Below the pieces are notes generated by a model. That model worked only from the letters and a program-made list of their open reading frames with translations, searched no databases and was not told the origin of the DNA. The translations under genes were made by a program, and so were the position numbers. A stretch of DNA of 64,000 nucleotides from Bacillota bacterium (GTDB taxonomy: Bacteria > Bacillota > UBA5301 > JAMCQP01): NCBI GenBank assembly GCA_023381695.1, contig JAMCQP010000039.1:100010-164009 (forward strand), given 5' to 3'. Below are positions 25,293 through 33,365 of this stretch, piece after piece; the first letter of the stretch is position 1, and the number at the start of each line of letters is the position of its first letter.

Positions 25293-25985
25293 CTACTTTA
25301 CGGCCGCCAACACTCCGATCAACGCGCCAATAATGTACACCCAGGTCATCTGCTTGTTTTGTTTCTCCACCTGAGCCTTCAGGACGCGGACATCGTTCTC
25401 CAGGCCGTCGATATTTCCGCCGCCGGATCCTTGTGGACGGGCCTTCAGGGCTTCAATATCCGCGTTCGCCTGCTGCATCTGCTGTTTGAGGGAAGAGATA
25501 TCGGTTTTCATCCCGTCCACATCCGTCCGGAGGCCGGAAACCGAATCCTCCAGCGTCTTCAGGCGCTGGCCAATGGCCGCCATCTCCTGCGGGGAAACGT
25601 CGGATTGGCCCTGACCCTCTCCCAGTTTTGATTCCAGTACCCCCAGCCGGTCGCCGATCGCCCGCAATTCACCTTGAAATTCCTGCCGCAACTGATCCAG
25701 GCTGGCTTTCTGGTCCTGGCTGAGCTGTCCGGCGGGGAAGGTCCCCAGGTAGCGGGCGATGACCATCGCCGCCTCATAACGGGTAATCGGTTTATCTCCG
25801 CCGAAAGTCTTATCAGGGTAGCCAATCATCAAGCCGGCTTTAAGAAGTTTGTTTACCGCATCATACGCCCAATGCCCGGGAGGTACGTCCGGGAACGATG
25901 CGGGAGCTTCAGCAGCAGCCAGGGCTGGAACAGCCATCGCCAAAACAAGCAACACCGCAAGCAAACCAGATCTGAGTCTCATCAT
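25293..25985 (-). CDS. Single-SLH-motif coiled-coil protein with C-terminal membrane segment (paralogue 2)
   Basis: 230 residues of the same plan as the protein at 20066-20887: a signal peptide (about 1-25), one SLH motif (FPDVPPGHWAYDAVNKLLKA, about 30-80), a heptad coiled coil (about 85-205) with a short Gly-rich break, and a C-terminal hydrophobic helix (WVYIIGALIGVLAAVK). GGAGG lies upstream of two adjacent ATGs (25985 and 25982); the second has the better spacing. A terminator follows. The pair with paralogue 1 brackets the TonB system. A role tethering the envelope layers is inferred. Confidence 0.85.
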   Translation of the reverse strand: MMRLRSGLLAVLLVLAMAVPALAAAEAPASFPDVPPGHWAYDAVNKLLKAGLMIGYPDKTFGGDKPITRYEAAMVIARYLGTFPAGQLSQDQKASLDQLRQEFQGELRAIGDRLGVLESKLGEGQGQSDVSPQEMAAIGQRLKTLEDSVSGLRTDVDGMKTDISSLKQQMQQANADIEALKARPQGSGGGNIDGLENDVRVLKAQVEKQNKQMTWVYIIGALIGVLAAVK

Positions 25986-26450
25986 ACTTCCTCCTTATTT
26001 CAGTTTATCCAACTGTCGCCACTCCGTAAAGAGCGGCTGATCTTAATCCTTCGACACAAGGCATTGATCTCCTCTCAAAAAAACCAAATTAGCTCAAAAA
26101 AGTCAAACCATGCCATCACCTCGCCAATATGCTTTGTATTAAGAGTTATTCGCGCGAGACTCTAAATATCTGTCTCTCAGGAGCAGATAAAGTGGCTCAG
26201 GAGAAAAAACGGCGCAAAATTAAAAGCCTCCGCCTGGAGAAATCACCGTTCTCGCCCTTCCATGGGCTCCACGGTGCCTTGACCTCCTGTCAAATGCGGC
26301 CTGGAGTGCACGATGCACGGAGCCGGCCTCATTCTAAGGAAAGTATGTGGTCAGGAAGGCCGATTTCGACCGAGATCGAGCCATCTTTGGTCGGCAAGAA
26401 ACTTCTGAAGCAGCGGGAGACTTTTTCAGGTGGAACCAGATAACTTTTGC
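25986..26450. other. Intergenic region between the SDR gene and SLH paralogue 2
   Basis: 465 bases, more A+T-rich than the surrounding genes. It holds interspersed repeat copy 2 (26251-26297) and poly-T/poly-A tracts. I see no convincing gene, tRNA or strong terminator. The promoter of the downstream SLH gene must lie here; TTGACT on the minus strand near 26102 is a weak -35 candidate without a clear -10. Confidence 0.6.
26251..26297. repeat. Hairpin-bearing interspersed repeat, copy 2
   Basis: About 47 nt, nearly identical to copy 1 over GCATTTGACAGGAGGTCAAG (minus strand) and closer to copy 3 in the tail (GAGCCCATGGAAGGGCGAG). It lies in the 465-nt gap upstream of SLH paralogue 2. Confidence 0.75.
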
Positions 26451-27191
26451 TTAGATAACCAGTCCTCCGTCTACCCCCAGAACCGCTCCGTTGATGAAGC
26501 TGCTCTCGTCCGAAGCCAGGAAAAGATAAGCAAAGGCTACATCCCGAGGGGCGCCGAGCCTTCCCAGGGGAGTCCTCTCCTTCATCATCTCCAGCACCTT
26601 TTCCGGCACTTTAGCCGTCATGTCGCTGAGAATAAATCCCGGCGCGACCGCGTTGGCCCGTATGCCCTTCTTGCCCAGTTCCTTGGCCCAGCTTTTGGTC
26701 ATGCCGATCACCCCCGCTTTGGAGGCGGCGTAATTAGTTTGGCCCAGATTGCCGTAAACGCCGACCACCGAGGAGGCCGAAATAATGCTCCCACTCCCCT
26801 GTTGCATCATGATGGGGACAACCGCCTGGGTGCAATTAAACACACCCGTCAGGTTAATATTAATCACTGTATTCCATGAAGCTTCATCCATCCTGGTCAA
26901 AAAGCCATCCCGCGTCACGCCTGAATTGTTCAGCAGAACGTCAACCCGCCCGAATCTCTGAACGGCGCTCTGCGCCATCGCCTGAACCTCCGCCCGGTTG
27001 GAAACATCCACCCGGCAGAAGATCGCTTCCCTTCCGAGCCGGATAACCTCCGCGACGGTCGTCTCTCCGGCGGCGGCGTCAACGTCCGCAATCACCAGAT
27101 TTGCACCCTCCCGGGCAAAAAGGAGCGCCGTTTCCCGCCCGATCCCCTTGCCGCCCCCGGTAATCAAAGCCACTTTACCCGCTAACCGCAT
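26451..27191 (-). CDS. SDR-family dehydrogenase (FabG-like)
   Basis: 246 residues of the classical short-chain dehydrogenase family. The NAD(P) motif TGGGKGIG is at 12-19 and NNSG near 88. The catalytic Ser is in SASSVV, and the YxxxK motif is YAASK. The fingerprint LGVDGGLVI ends the protein. An acidic residue after beta-2 (IADVD) suggests NAD rather than NADP. FabG itself is possible, but position as last gene of a CoA-transferase/mutase operon points to oxidation of a hydroxyacyl-CoA made in the pathway. Confidence 0.9.
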   Translation of the reverse strand: MRLAGKVALITGGGKGIGRETALLFAREGANLVIADVDAAAGETTVAEVIRLGREAIFCRVDVSNRAEVQAMAQSAVQRFGRVDVLLNNSGVTRDGFLTRMDEASWNTVININLTGVFNCTQAVVPIMMQQGSGSIISASSVVGVYGNLGQTNYAASKAGVIGMTKSWAKELGKKGIRANAVAPGFILSDMTAKVPEKVLEMMKERTPLGRLGAPRDVAFAYLFLASDESSFINGAVLGVDGGLVI

Positions 27192-27243
27192 ACCCTTTCA
27201 CCGCCTTGAATTATCTTGCAAAACGCTCGCCGAACGGCCGCAA

Positions 27244-27651
27244 CTAACTGGCCGCGGAAGCCTTTTTCAAATTGGCATGGATAAAATCCACAATCTCCTG
27301 AATCTGGGTTTCCGGCCCGAACACCTCGGCGATTCCCGCCTTTTTGAGCGCCGGCATGTCGTCTCTGGGAATCACGCCGCCCATCAAGACCAAAACGTCG
27401 CCCATCCCCTTCTCCCTTAACAGGCGGACGACCTTTGGGCCGAGCACGGCATGATTCCCACCCAGAGTACTCAACCCCACCACATCCGCGTCTTCCTGGA
27501 TGGCGGCATTGATAATCTCCTCCGGAAACTGGTTGCCCAGGTAAACAACCTCCATCCCCGCATCCCGCAGCATCCGGGATACCGCCACCGCGCCCCTCCA
27601 GTGGATATCCAGCCCCAACTTGGCCATCAGGACCTTGATCTTTCTGCTCAT
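27244..27651 (-). CDS. B12-binding small subunit of an acyl-CoA mutase
   Basis: 135 residues forming a Rossmann-type cobalamin-binding domain. The DxHxxG motif is GLDIHWRG (histidine near residue 17 binds cobalt), followed by GLSTLGGNH and LMGGVIP around the nucleotide tail. This matches the C-terminal domain of methylmalonyl-CoA mutase and the separate small subunits of isobutyryl- and 2-hydroxyisobutyryl-CoA mutases. I chose ATG 27651, with AAGGAG 9 nt upstream. The large subunit is 41 nt upstream. Confidence 0.94.
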   Translation of the reverse strand: MSRKIKVLMAKLGLDIHWRGAVAVSRMLRDAGMEVVYLGNQFPEEIINAAIQEDADVVGLSTLGGNHAVLGPKVVRLLREKGMGDVLVLMGGVIPRDDMPALKKAGIAEVFGPETQIQEIVDFIHANLKKASAAS

Positions 27652-27692
27652 CCGCCGCATCTCCTTTCGAAGTTCAATTAAACAAAATTGTT

Positions 27693-29288
27693 TTAGGCTA
27701 AGGGAAACTGCCACAAACCGAACTCCTCGCGAAAGACCTTTTCAATTTCCCCCAGGGTCGCGTTGGCCCTTACCGCCTCCATCACATGGGGCATGATATT
27801 CTCGTTGGTCTTACACCCGGTTCTCAGCGAAATCATGGCTTCCGCCAGCCTCTTGCCGTCGCGCCGTTCTCTCAACGCCCGTAATTTGGCTTTCTGGCGC
27901 TCCTCCGTATCCGGGTAACGAAATACTTCAATTTCCCCCGAGTGGGCGTGATCGGCCTTCAGGTAGTTAACGCCAACGATCTTTCTTTCCCCGCTTTCAA
28001 TCGCCTTTTGCTGCTGGTAGGCGTAGTTGGAGATCTCCCGGTGCAGCCAGCCGCTTTCCACGCAGGCCACCAGGCCGCCCCGTTTCTCGATCTCCGCCAC
28101 GTAATCCCGGATTCTCCGCGCCATCTCCATGGTCAGGTACTCCACAAAGTACGAGCCGGCCAGGGGATCGACGGTATTGACCACATTGGTTTCCACCTGC
28201 AAGATTTGCTGGGTTCGCAGCGAGATCAGAGCCGCCTGCTCGGTCGGAGCGGAATAGGCCTCGTCATATGAATCAATGTGCAGGGACTGGGCGCCGCCAA
28301 AAATCGCGGCCAGCCCCTGGATCGCCGAGCGGGCGACATTGTTGAAGGGCTCGACGGCGGTCAAGGTGATCCCGGCGGTCTGAACATGGAAACGCATATG
28401 GCAGGAACGTTCGTCCTGGGCATGGAAGCGTTCCTTCATCACTTCATGAAAAACCTTGCGGGAAGCCCGGCATTTGGCGATCTCCTCAAAGAAATCGTTG
28501 CAGAGATCCCAGAAGAAAGACATGCGGCGAGCAAAAGAATCCACGGGCAATCCCCTGCGAATCAACTCTTCCGCCGTGGCGATGGCGTTGGCGATGGCGA
28601 CCGCCACCTCTTGAACCGCATTTGTCCCTGCCTCACGCAGGTTATAGCCGTTGTAGCTGACCGGGTTCCACCTTGGCAGATTCTTGGTGGCAAACTCAAT
28701 GGCATCGCACTGCAGCCGGAAGGACGCCTGCGGGGGCAAGATCTCCGGACCGCTCCCCACGGTAGTTTCCATGATGAAATCGTTCTGGTTTGTCCCCGAG
28801 AGTTTATCGAATGAAATCCCGCGGTTTTCGGCCATGACCATGTACATGGCCATGAGAACAACCGTAGTGCTCGGCAGGTGCGTGACCACCGACGCGGAAA
28901 CCTGATCAATGGGCACGTCCTGGAAGAGGCGCTCCATGTCTTCCAGGGAGTCGATGGCCACGCCGCAGGCGCCGACGTTGCCTTCCGCTTCGGGGGAATC
29001 CGAATCATATCCTCGCACGGTCGGCAGATCGAAAACAATGTTTACTCCCGTGGCGCCGTGACGCAGCAAAAATTTGATCCGTTCATTGCAATCCTCGGGG
29101 GCGCCGAATCCCGCCAACTGCCGGACGGTAAACAGGCGGCCGCGATACATGTTTGGGTACACCCCGCGGACAAACGGCGGTTTTCCGGGAAACCCGATCT
29201 CCTTTTCGTAGTCGTACCCGGCGATATCCTCGGGGGCATAGAGAAGTTTGACGGGAATTCCGGATTCCGTGTAATACTCATCAGTCAT
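27693..29288 (-). CDS. B12-dependent acyl-CoA mutase, large subunit, with an unusual substrate pocket
   Basis: 531 residues forming the TIM-barrel catalytic subunit of a coenzyme-B12 carbon-skeleton mutase. Blocks such as GFPGKPPFVRG, FDLPTVRGYDSDSP, KLSGTNQND and RISFF-like RMSFFWDL are clear. At the positions fixing substrate in P. shermanii methylmalonyl-CoA mutase (Y89, R207, H244, numbering from memory) it has Leu58, a Gly/Ser stretch without arginine (about 178-180), and Asn216. The position that is Asp in 2-hydroxyisobutyryl-CoA mutase is Val85. A bulky hydrophobic acyl group is therefore likelier than methylmalonyl. I chose ATG 29288 with AAGGAGGT upstream. It lies between meaB and the small subunit. 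Confidence 0.92.
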   Translation of the reverse strand: MTDEYYTESGIPVKLLYAPEDIAGYDYEKEIGFPGKPPFVRGVYPNMYRGRLFTVRQLAGFGAPEDCNERIKFLLRHGATGVNIVFDLPTVRGYDSDSPEAEGNVGACGVAIDSLEDMERLFQDVPIDQVSASVVTHLPSTTVVLMAMYMVMAENRGISFDKLSGTNQNDFIMETTVGSGPEILPPQASFRLQCDAIEFATKNLPRWNPVSYNGYNLREAGTNAVQEVAVAIANAIATAEELIRRGLPVDSFARRMSFFWDLCNDFFEEIAKCRASRKVFHEVMKERFHAQDERSCHMRFHVQTAGITLTAVEPFNNVARSAIQGLAAIFGGAQSLHIDSYDEAYSAPTEQAALISLRTQQILQVETNVVNTVDPLAGSYFVEYLTMEMARRIRDYVAEIEKRGGLVACVESGWLHREISNYAYQQQKAIESGERKIVGVNYLKADHAHSGEIEVFRYPDTEERQKAKLRALRERRDGKRLAEAMISLRTGCKTNENIMPHVMEAVRANATLGEIEKVFREEFGLWQFPLA

Positions 29289-29310
29289 CTCAGGGACCTC
29301 CTTTTGTCGG

Positions 29311-30264
29311 TCATGTTCTGTTCGCCAAAAAATACTCCGAGATAAACAGCGCGGCGGTGTAAGGATCCAGGCTGCCTTCGTCAACCCGCCGGCGCATGCC
29401 CAACAGCAGTTCATCCTTCTCCAGTTCCCGTTGAAATTTTTCCAGGACATGTTCCTTGCTGTTTTCCAGTAAAATGGTGTTGGCACGGTTACGGCGCTGT
29501 GCCATCCATTGCCCCGACTGTTCCAGAAGCCGCCGGTGCTCCTGGAGCGATTCCCACAGTTCCTCCAGGCCTTCCTTGCGTAAAGCGCAGGTTTTGAGAA
29601 CCCTCGGTCTCCACTTTTTTGGTTCCACCTCGCTGAGCATCATTTCAAGATCTCTGACGGTTTCGTCGGCGCCCTCCCGTTCCGCCTTATTGACGATAAA
29701 AATATCCGCAATTTCCATGATCCCGGCTTTGAAAGTCTGGATACCGTCACCGAGACCGGGAACCGTTACGAGGACGGTGGTGTCCGCCAGTTTCTTGATT
29801 TCATCGCCCACCTGGCCCATGCCCACGGTTTCAATCAAGACAACATCCTTGCCGGCGGCATCCAGAAGTTGAACAACATCCTTCGCGGCGGCGGACAACC
29901 CGCCCAGACTGCCTCTACTGGCCAAACTACGGATGAACACACCCGGTTTGGCGTCGAGGCTGGTCATGCGAATCCTGTCCCCCAGAAACGCCCCCCCGCT
30001 GAAAGGGCTTGATGGATCGACACAGACTACCCCCACCTTCAACCCCTTTTCCGCCAACAACTCCACAAGCCCGTTGGTGATTGTACTCTTTCCCGCTCCG
30101 GGCGGCCCGGTCAACCCGACAATATAAGCCTTCCCGGTCCAGGCAAAGACCGTCTTCATAATCTGGACCTTCTCCGACCCCTGATTCTCCACCCGGCTGA
30201 TTAGCCTCGACAGAGCCAGCGGGTCCCCGGCCCGTAACGCCGGCAACAATTCCGTCCAGGACAT
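29311..30264 (-). CDS. meaB: MeaB/ArgK-type GTPase, mutase chaperone
   Basis: 317-residue SIMIBI-class G protein with P-loop GPPGAGKST near residue 53, VDPSSPFSGGAFLGDRIRM, the switch block ETVGMGQ, and NKAE for guanine. MeaB proteins gate adenosylcobalamin loading into acyl-CoA mutases and protect them from inactivation. It starts 15 nt after the CoA-transferase B gene and ends 22 nt before the mutase. A dedicated chaperone supports a genuine B12 mutase function. Confidence 0.95.
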   Translation of the reverse strand: MSWTELLPALRAGDPLALSRLISRVENQGSEKVQIMKTVFAWTGKAYIVGLTGPPGAGKSTITNGLVELLAEKGLKVGVVCVDPSSPFSGGAFLGDRIRMTSLDAKPGVFIRSLASRGSLGGLSAAAKDVVQLLDAAGKDVVLIETVGMGQVGDEIKKLADTTVLVTVPGLGDGIQTFKAGIMEIADIFIVNKAEREGADETVRDLEMMLSEVEPKKWRPRVLKTCALRKEGLEELWESLQEHRRLLEQSGQWMAQRRNRANTILLENSKEHVLEKFQRELEKDELLLGMRRRVDEGSLDPYTAALFISEYFLANRT

Positions 30265-30279
30265 TTCCCGCCCCCCCGG

Positions 30280-31110
30280 CTAATACTTCATAAAAATGCC
30301 TTCCGGGTCGACAACAGTCCTCAAAACCTCCAGTTCCTCCGCTTTGGGAGGAGGGGCCGGCCTGGCGCCGTCGATGCGGATGTCAAACCCGGTGTTTTCT
30401 TTCATGGCCCCAAGAGTGACGCCCAGATCGGCAAAGTATTCGTCCACATACATCTCGTGGCTTTCGGGATCAAATTTCATGACACCCATCGTGGAGACCA
30501 CCGCGGACGGCCCTCCCCACATCCCCAGCTCCCGCCGGTCCACCAGCCTTCCCGTGCGATGGTCGCGGCACTTCCAGCCCGGGCTGGTGATGTAGTCGAC
30601 CTGCTCCACAAAGCGCCGTTTTTCGTGCACCATGATGATGATGGTCTTCCCCGACAGCACCGCGATGTCGCAGGCGCCGCCGGAACCCTCGAACCGTTTC
30701 TCCGGGTGAAGATACGATCCCATGCAGGTGGAATTAAGATTGCCGTATTTATCCACCTGCGCCCCTCCCAGAAAACCGACATCGATCCGCCTGTTTTGGA
30801 GAAACTGGCCCATTACCTCCACGGCGGTGGGCATCCATGGCGTCCGGTACACCCCCCTGGCGTCGGCGACGCAAAAGGGAAGCGCAAAAGGCTTGCTGTC
30901 AAAGGCCACGGCTTCCATCACGACGGTCATTTTGGGAGCATGGACATGTTTGGCCAGAGTTGCGCCGACAAGCGGCAAGCCCGTTCCGACAAGCACCATT
31001 TGCCCGTTCTGCAGCAGCCTGCTGGCGGCCACCACCATCCTTTCGAGACTGCTGCACGGAGCTTTTTCCGCATTACCGCCGACCACCGGCGCCGGATTGA
31101 TCAGGCCCAT
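30280..31110 (-). CDS. CoA-transferase family I, subunit B (glutaconate CoA-transferase-like)
   Basis: 276 residues. It resembles GctB-type subunits: a central GTGLPLVGATLAK block, a candidate catalytic glutamate in VVMEAVAFDS near residue 66, and GGAQVDKYGNLNST and GSGGACDIA motifs. Family I enzymes transfer CoA between carboxylates through a glutamyl-CoA intermediate. The start ATG 31110 has AGGAGGTG 9 nt upstream, which overlaps the end of subunit A. The substrate cannot be read from sequence. Confidence 0.9.
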   Translation of the reverse strand: MGLINPAPVVGGNAEKAPCSSLERMVVAASRLLQNGQMVLVGTGLPLVGATLAKHVHAPKMTVVMEAVAFDSKPFALPFCVADARGVYRTPWMPTAVEVMGQFLQNRRIDVGFLGGAQVDKYGNLNSTCMGSYLHPEKRFEGSGGACDIAVLSGKTIIIMVHEKRRFVEQVDYITSPGWKCRDHRTGRLVDRRELGMWGGPSAVVSTMGVMKFDPESHEMYVDEYFADLGVTLGAMKENTGFDIRIDGARPAPPPKAEELEVLRTVVDPEGIFMKY

Positions 31111-31113
31111 CGC

Positions 31114-32109
31114 TCAGTTCACCTCCTGGAGCTTGTCAAGGCGGCGGCGAATTTTGGGGTTATACCCGAGCACCGGGTCGGCCCGCAAGGACATCAGCCG
31201 TTTCAAACCGATTTTTGCAAGGTATTCATCGTGGTTTTGCAGGTCCAGGACCCATTCCTTGAGCCAGGCTCCGAAGCCTTCCTCCTCTTTGGAGGCCGTC
31301 AGGTAATCTTTGAACCACCAGGGATCATTGTCATAAAAACCCCAGACGGCGGTCGGATGCGCGCCATAGGGCATTTCCACAATGGCGTGAACGACCTGGG
31401 CGGGTATGGTGTTTGCCTGGGGAAGATCCCGCAGGCTGTCTTCCGGCACAATCCGCTCAGCGCTGACGATGGTCAGTTTGGCGGCCATCGCTGCGTAATA
31501 ATCCAGGAAGGCTCCCCCCTTCAGGCGGACCGTGCCCTGCTCGCCGACTTCCTGGGCATGGATCAAACAAACATCGGGCCGCAGCGCGGGGACCAGGGTG
31601 ACTTCCTCCCCTTCCCAGAAAGGATCCTTGATAAAAGCCACCTTTTGTTTGGGAAGCCTGGGGTCTTTTCCCCGCAGTTCCCGCATGGGGTCAAGGTCCG
31701 GATTGATCAGGTCGGAGCCCTTCAGCGAAAGAGTGGGCATGAAGGGTAAACCCATCGCGCCGGCCAGCAGCCTCAGTGCTCCGGTCTGAACCGTCCAATC
31801 GTCGTGATGGTAGCCCGTCCTTTCGGGCCCCTCTTCCACCTTTCTCCGAAAAGAGTAGGGATGTCCAAAGACTTCATGGCCGATATAATTGCTCTCCGTG
31901 AGGCTGACGCACCCGGCGCCCACCAGGAGGTCGATCTCCGGCCCTCCCGGATTCGAAATGAGGGATAAATTTTTTTTCCCCTGGCGGATCAGTTCGTAAA
32001 CCAGTCCCATCGGCTTGCGAACCACCGTCCAGCCCCCCGTGAACAAACGGCATCCGTCTTCGATCAAGTTAACCGCTTCGCGCGCAGACATCAGTTTCGA
32101 ATCAGACAA
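31114..32109 (-). CDS. CoA-transferase family I, subunit A (glutaconate CoA-transferase-like)
   Basis: 331 residues, partner of the gene at 30280-31110. Family I alpha-subunit features include the DGCRLFTGGWTVVRKPMG start and the LISNPGGPEIDLLVGAG segment. An HAQEVGEQGTVRLKGG block also occurs. Start TTG 32109 has GGGGTG 7 nt upstream, overlapping the stop of the M24 gene. Together the two subunits activate an imported or internally made acid to its CoA thioester for the downstream mutase. Confidence 0.9.
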   Translation of the reverse strand: MSDSKLMSAREAVNLIEDGCRLFTGGWTVVRKPMGLVYELIRQGKKNLSLISNPGGPEIDLLVGAGCVSLTESNYIGHEVFGHPYSFRRKVEEGPERTGYHHDDWTVQTGALRLLAGAMGLPFMPTLSLKGSDLINPDLDPMRELRGKDPRLPKQKVAFIKDPFWEGEEVTLVPALRPDVCLIHAQEVGEQGTVRLKGGAFLDYYAAMAAKLTIVSAERIVPEDSLRDLPQANTIPAQVVHAIVEMPYGAHPTAVWGFYDNDPWWFKDYLTASKEEEGFGAWLKEWVLDLQNHDEYLAKIGLKRLMSLRADPVLGYNPKIRRRLDKLQEVN

Positions 32110-32115
32110 GCAGCA

Positions 32116-33294
32116 TCACCCCTTCGGGAATACTTCAAACAAGGTGCTTTCAACCGGCGTGATCAGGCGGTACCCGTCTTCGGTGACGATGACATCATCT
32201 TCAAGGACCACTCCCCCAAAACCGGGAATAATCAATTTGGGCTCAATGGCCAGCACCATTCCCGGCCTGAGACAGGCGCCGTTTTTGCCGTCGAGCGTCG
32301 GCGGTTCGTCCAATTCAAGCCCCAACCCGTGCCCAATGTACCGTCCCTTCATCTCGTCGAAACCCTGAAAGAACTCGAATCGCCCCAACTCAGCTGCCTT
32401 GGCCGCGGCGATCGCATAAAGCTCCCCGGCGGCTATACCCGGCCTGATCTTGTCCAGGATGGCCTGTTGGATGGCCAGCACCTGCCCGAATACCTCCCGC
32501 TGTTCACTGCTTGCGCCGCCCGCGACATATGTCCGGGCGATGTCGGCATGGTATCCCTGCCGGTTGATGCCCATATCCAGAATTACCAGGTCCCCCGGCT
32601 GGATTGCCGTCCCGGAAGCCCCCCAGGGCAAGGACCTGCTCAGGCCGACACCGGTGATGGTCATGGCATGCCCGGAAATTTTCCACATATTGGCGCGGCT
32701 CACCACCAGGCCCTCGGGGGGCAGGCTGGCATCCCATCGCCGGTTGCGCACGATGGATTCCCCGCCGTTCTCCCGGATCTTCTCCAGCACCCTGGCGGCA
32801 AGTTGCACCTCCGTCACGCCCGGCCGGAGAAACTCCAGTACCGCCTGATGCGCGTACCTGAACATATCCGCGGCCCGGCAAATAGACTGGAGTTCCTCCG
32901 CGTCCTTGATCATCCTTTGCTCGAGAACCAGCGGGGAGAGATCGACAATTTCGCTGTCCCGGAAGGTCGCCTGCACCTTCTTGTAAATGCCGGCCGGAAT
33001 GGCGTCCTCGGTGACGGCAATCCGGCCTTCCGGGATTTTGCGTGATTTAAGGACCGCGTGAATTTCCGGGAGGCCAGCTCCCCGCAAAACTTGACTGGCC
33101 GCCAGATCCGTTTCCTCAATGACAAATTCCCAGGCCCGCCGGACAAAGAGCAACGGTTCGCCCGCCGCAGGCACCACCAGGTTGCAAGGCTGGGCGGTTC
33201 CGGAGTAATAGTAAAGATCCCTCGGCTGCATGACGATCGCCAGATCGATCCGTTCACGCCGCAACCTTTTCTGAAGTTCCCGAATCCTGTCCAT
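32116..33294 (-). CDS. M24-fold metallohydrolase lacking the peptidase histidines
   Basis: 392 residues: an N-terminal creatinase-like domain (about 1-130) and a C-terminal pita-bread domain. All five metal ligands are in place (D240, D251, H322, E351, E365). However, the substrate-binding His of aminopeptidase P and prolidase (usual ALPHA) is W224 in SLPWGAS, and the second His (usual EVHE) is D329 in ELDE. It is therefore probably not a proline peptidase. M24 relatives include creatinase, ectoine hydrolase and DMSP lyase, some beside TRAP transporters. I chose ATG 33294; ATG 33369 is in frame but runs through a palindrome. Inferred role: hydrolysis of the imported compound. Confidence 0.85.
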   Translation of the reverse strand: MDRIRELQKRLRRERIDLAIVMQPRDLYYYSGTAQPCNLVVPAAGEPLLFVRRAWEFVIEETDLAASQVLRGAGLPEIHAVLKSRKIPEGRIAVTEDAIPAGIYKKVQATFRDSEIVDLSPLVLEQRMIKDAEELQSICRAADMFRYAHQAVLEFLRPGVTEVQLAARVLEKIRENGGESIVRNRRWDASLPPEGLVVSRANMWKISGHAMTITGVGLSRSLPWGASGTAIQPGDLVILDMGINRQGYHADIARTYVAGGASSEQREVFGQVLAIQQAILDKIRPGIAAGELYAIAAAKAAELGRFEFFQGFDEMKGRYIGHGLGLELDEPPTLDGKNGACLRPGMVLAIEPKLIIPGFGGVVLEDDVIVTEDGYRLITPVESTLFEVFPKG

Positions 33295-33324
33295 GGCCCT
33301 CACGCTTTCAGATGTTTTGTTACG

Positions 33325-33354
33325 ACGGAGGCAGGCTTCGAAGCCTGCCTCCGT
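33325..33354. repeat. Perfect 30-bp palindrome between dctM and the M24 gene
   Basis: The arms ACGGAGGCAGGCTTC and GAAGCCTGCCTCCGT are exact reverse complements. In RNA this gives a hairpin of about 13 bp with a tight 4-nt loop. No T-run follows on either strand. It probably sets differential expression of transporter versus enzyme genes, as an mRNA stabiliser or processing site. Confidence 0.9.
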
Positions 33355-33365
33355 GCTCCCCGATA

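Noticed and set aside
26060..26125. Possible Phe/Trp-rich leader peptide on the minus strand (MAWFDFFELIWFF)
   Set aside because: It arises from T-runs in an A+T-rich spacer. The GAGGTG is only 2-5 nt from candidate starts, and no attenuator or aromatic-amino-acid gene follows.
26129..26443. 104-residue plus-strand open frame in the SLH/SDR gap
   Set aside because: No ribosome-binding site, it runs through interspersed repeat copy 2, and it ends antisense to the SDR region; composition is not protein-like.
26451..27191. SDR as the fatty-acid-synthesis FabG
   Set aside because: The sequence alone allows it, but no other fab gene is near, and it ends a CoA-transferase/B12-mutase operon. A pathway dehydrogenase is more likely.
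27244..29288. Mutase pair as methylmalonyl-CoA mutase of the propionate pathway
   Set aside because: Key substrate residues are replaced, no epimerase or carboxyltransferase is nearby, and the operon has a dedicated transporter and CoA-transferase.
30457..31749. 430-residue plus-strand open frame
   Set aside because: Antisense to the two CoA-transferase subunits; no recognisable domain.
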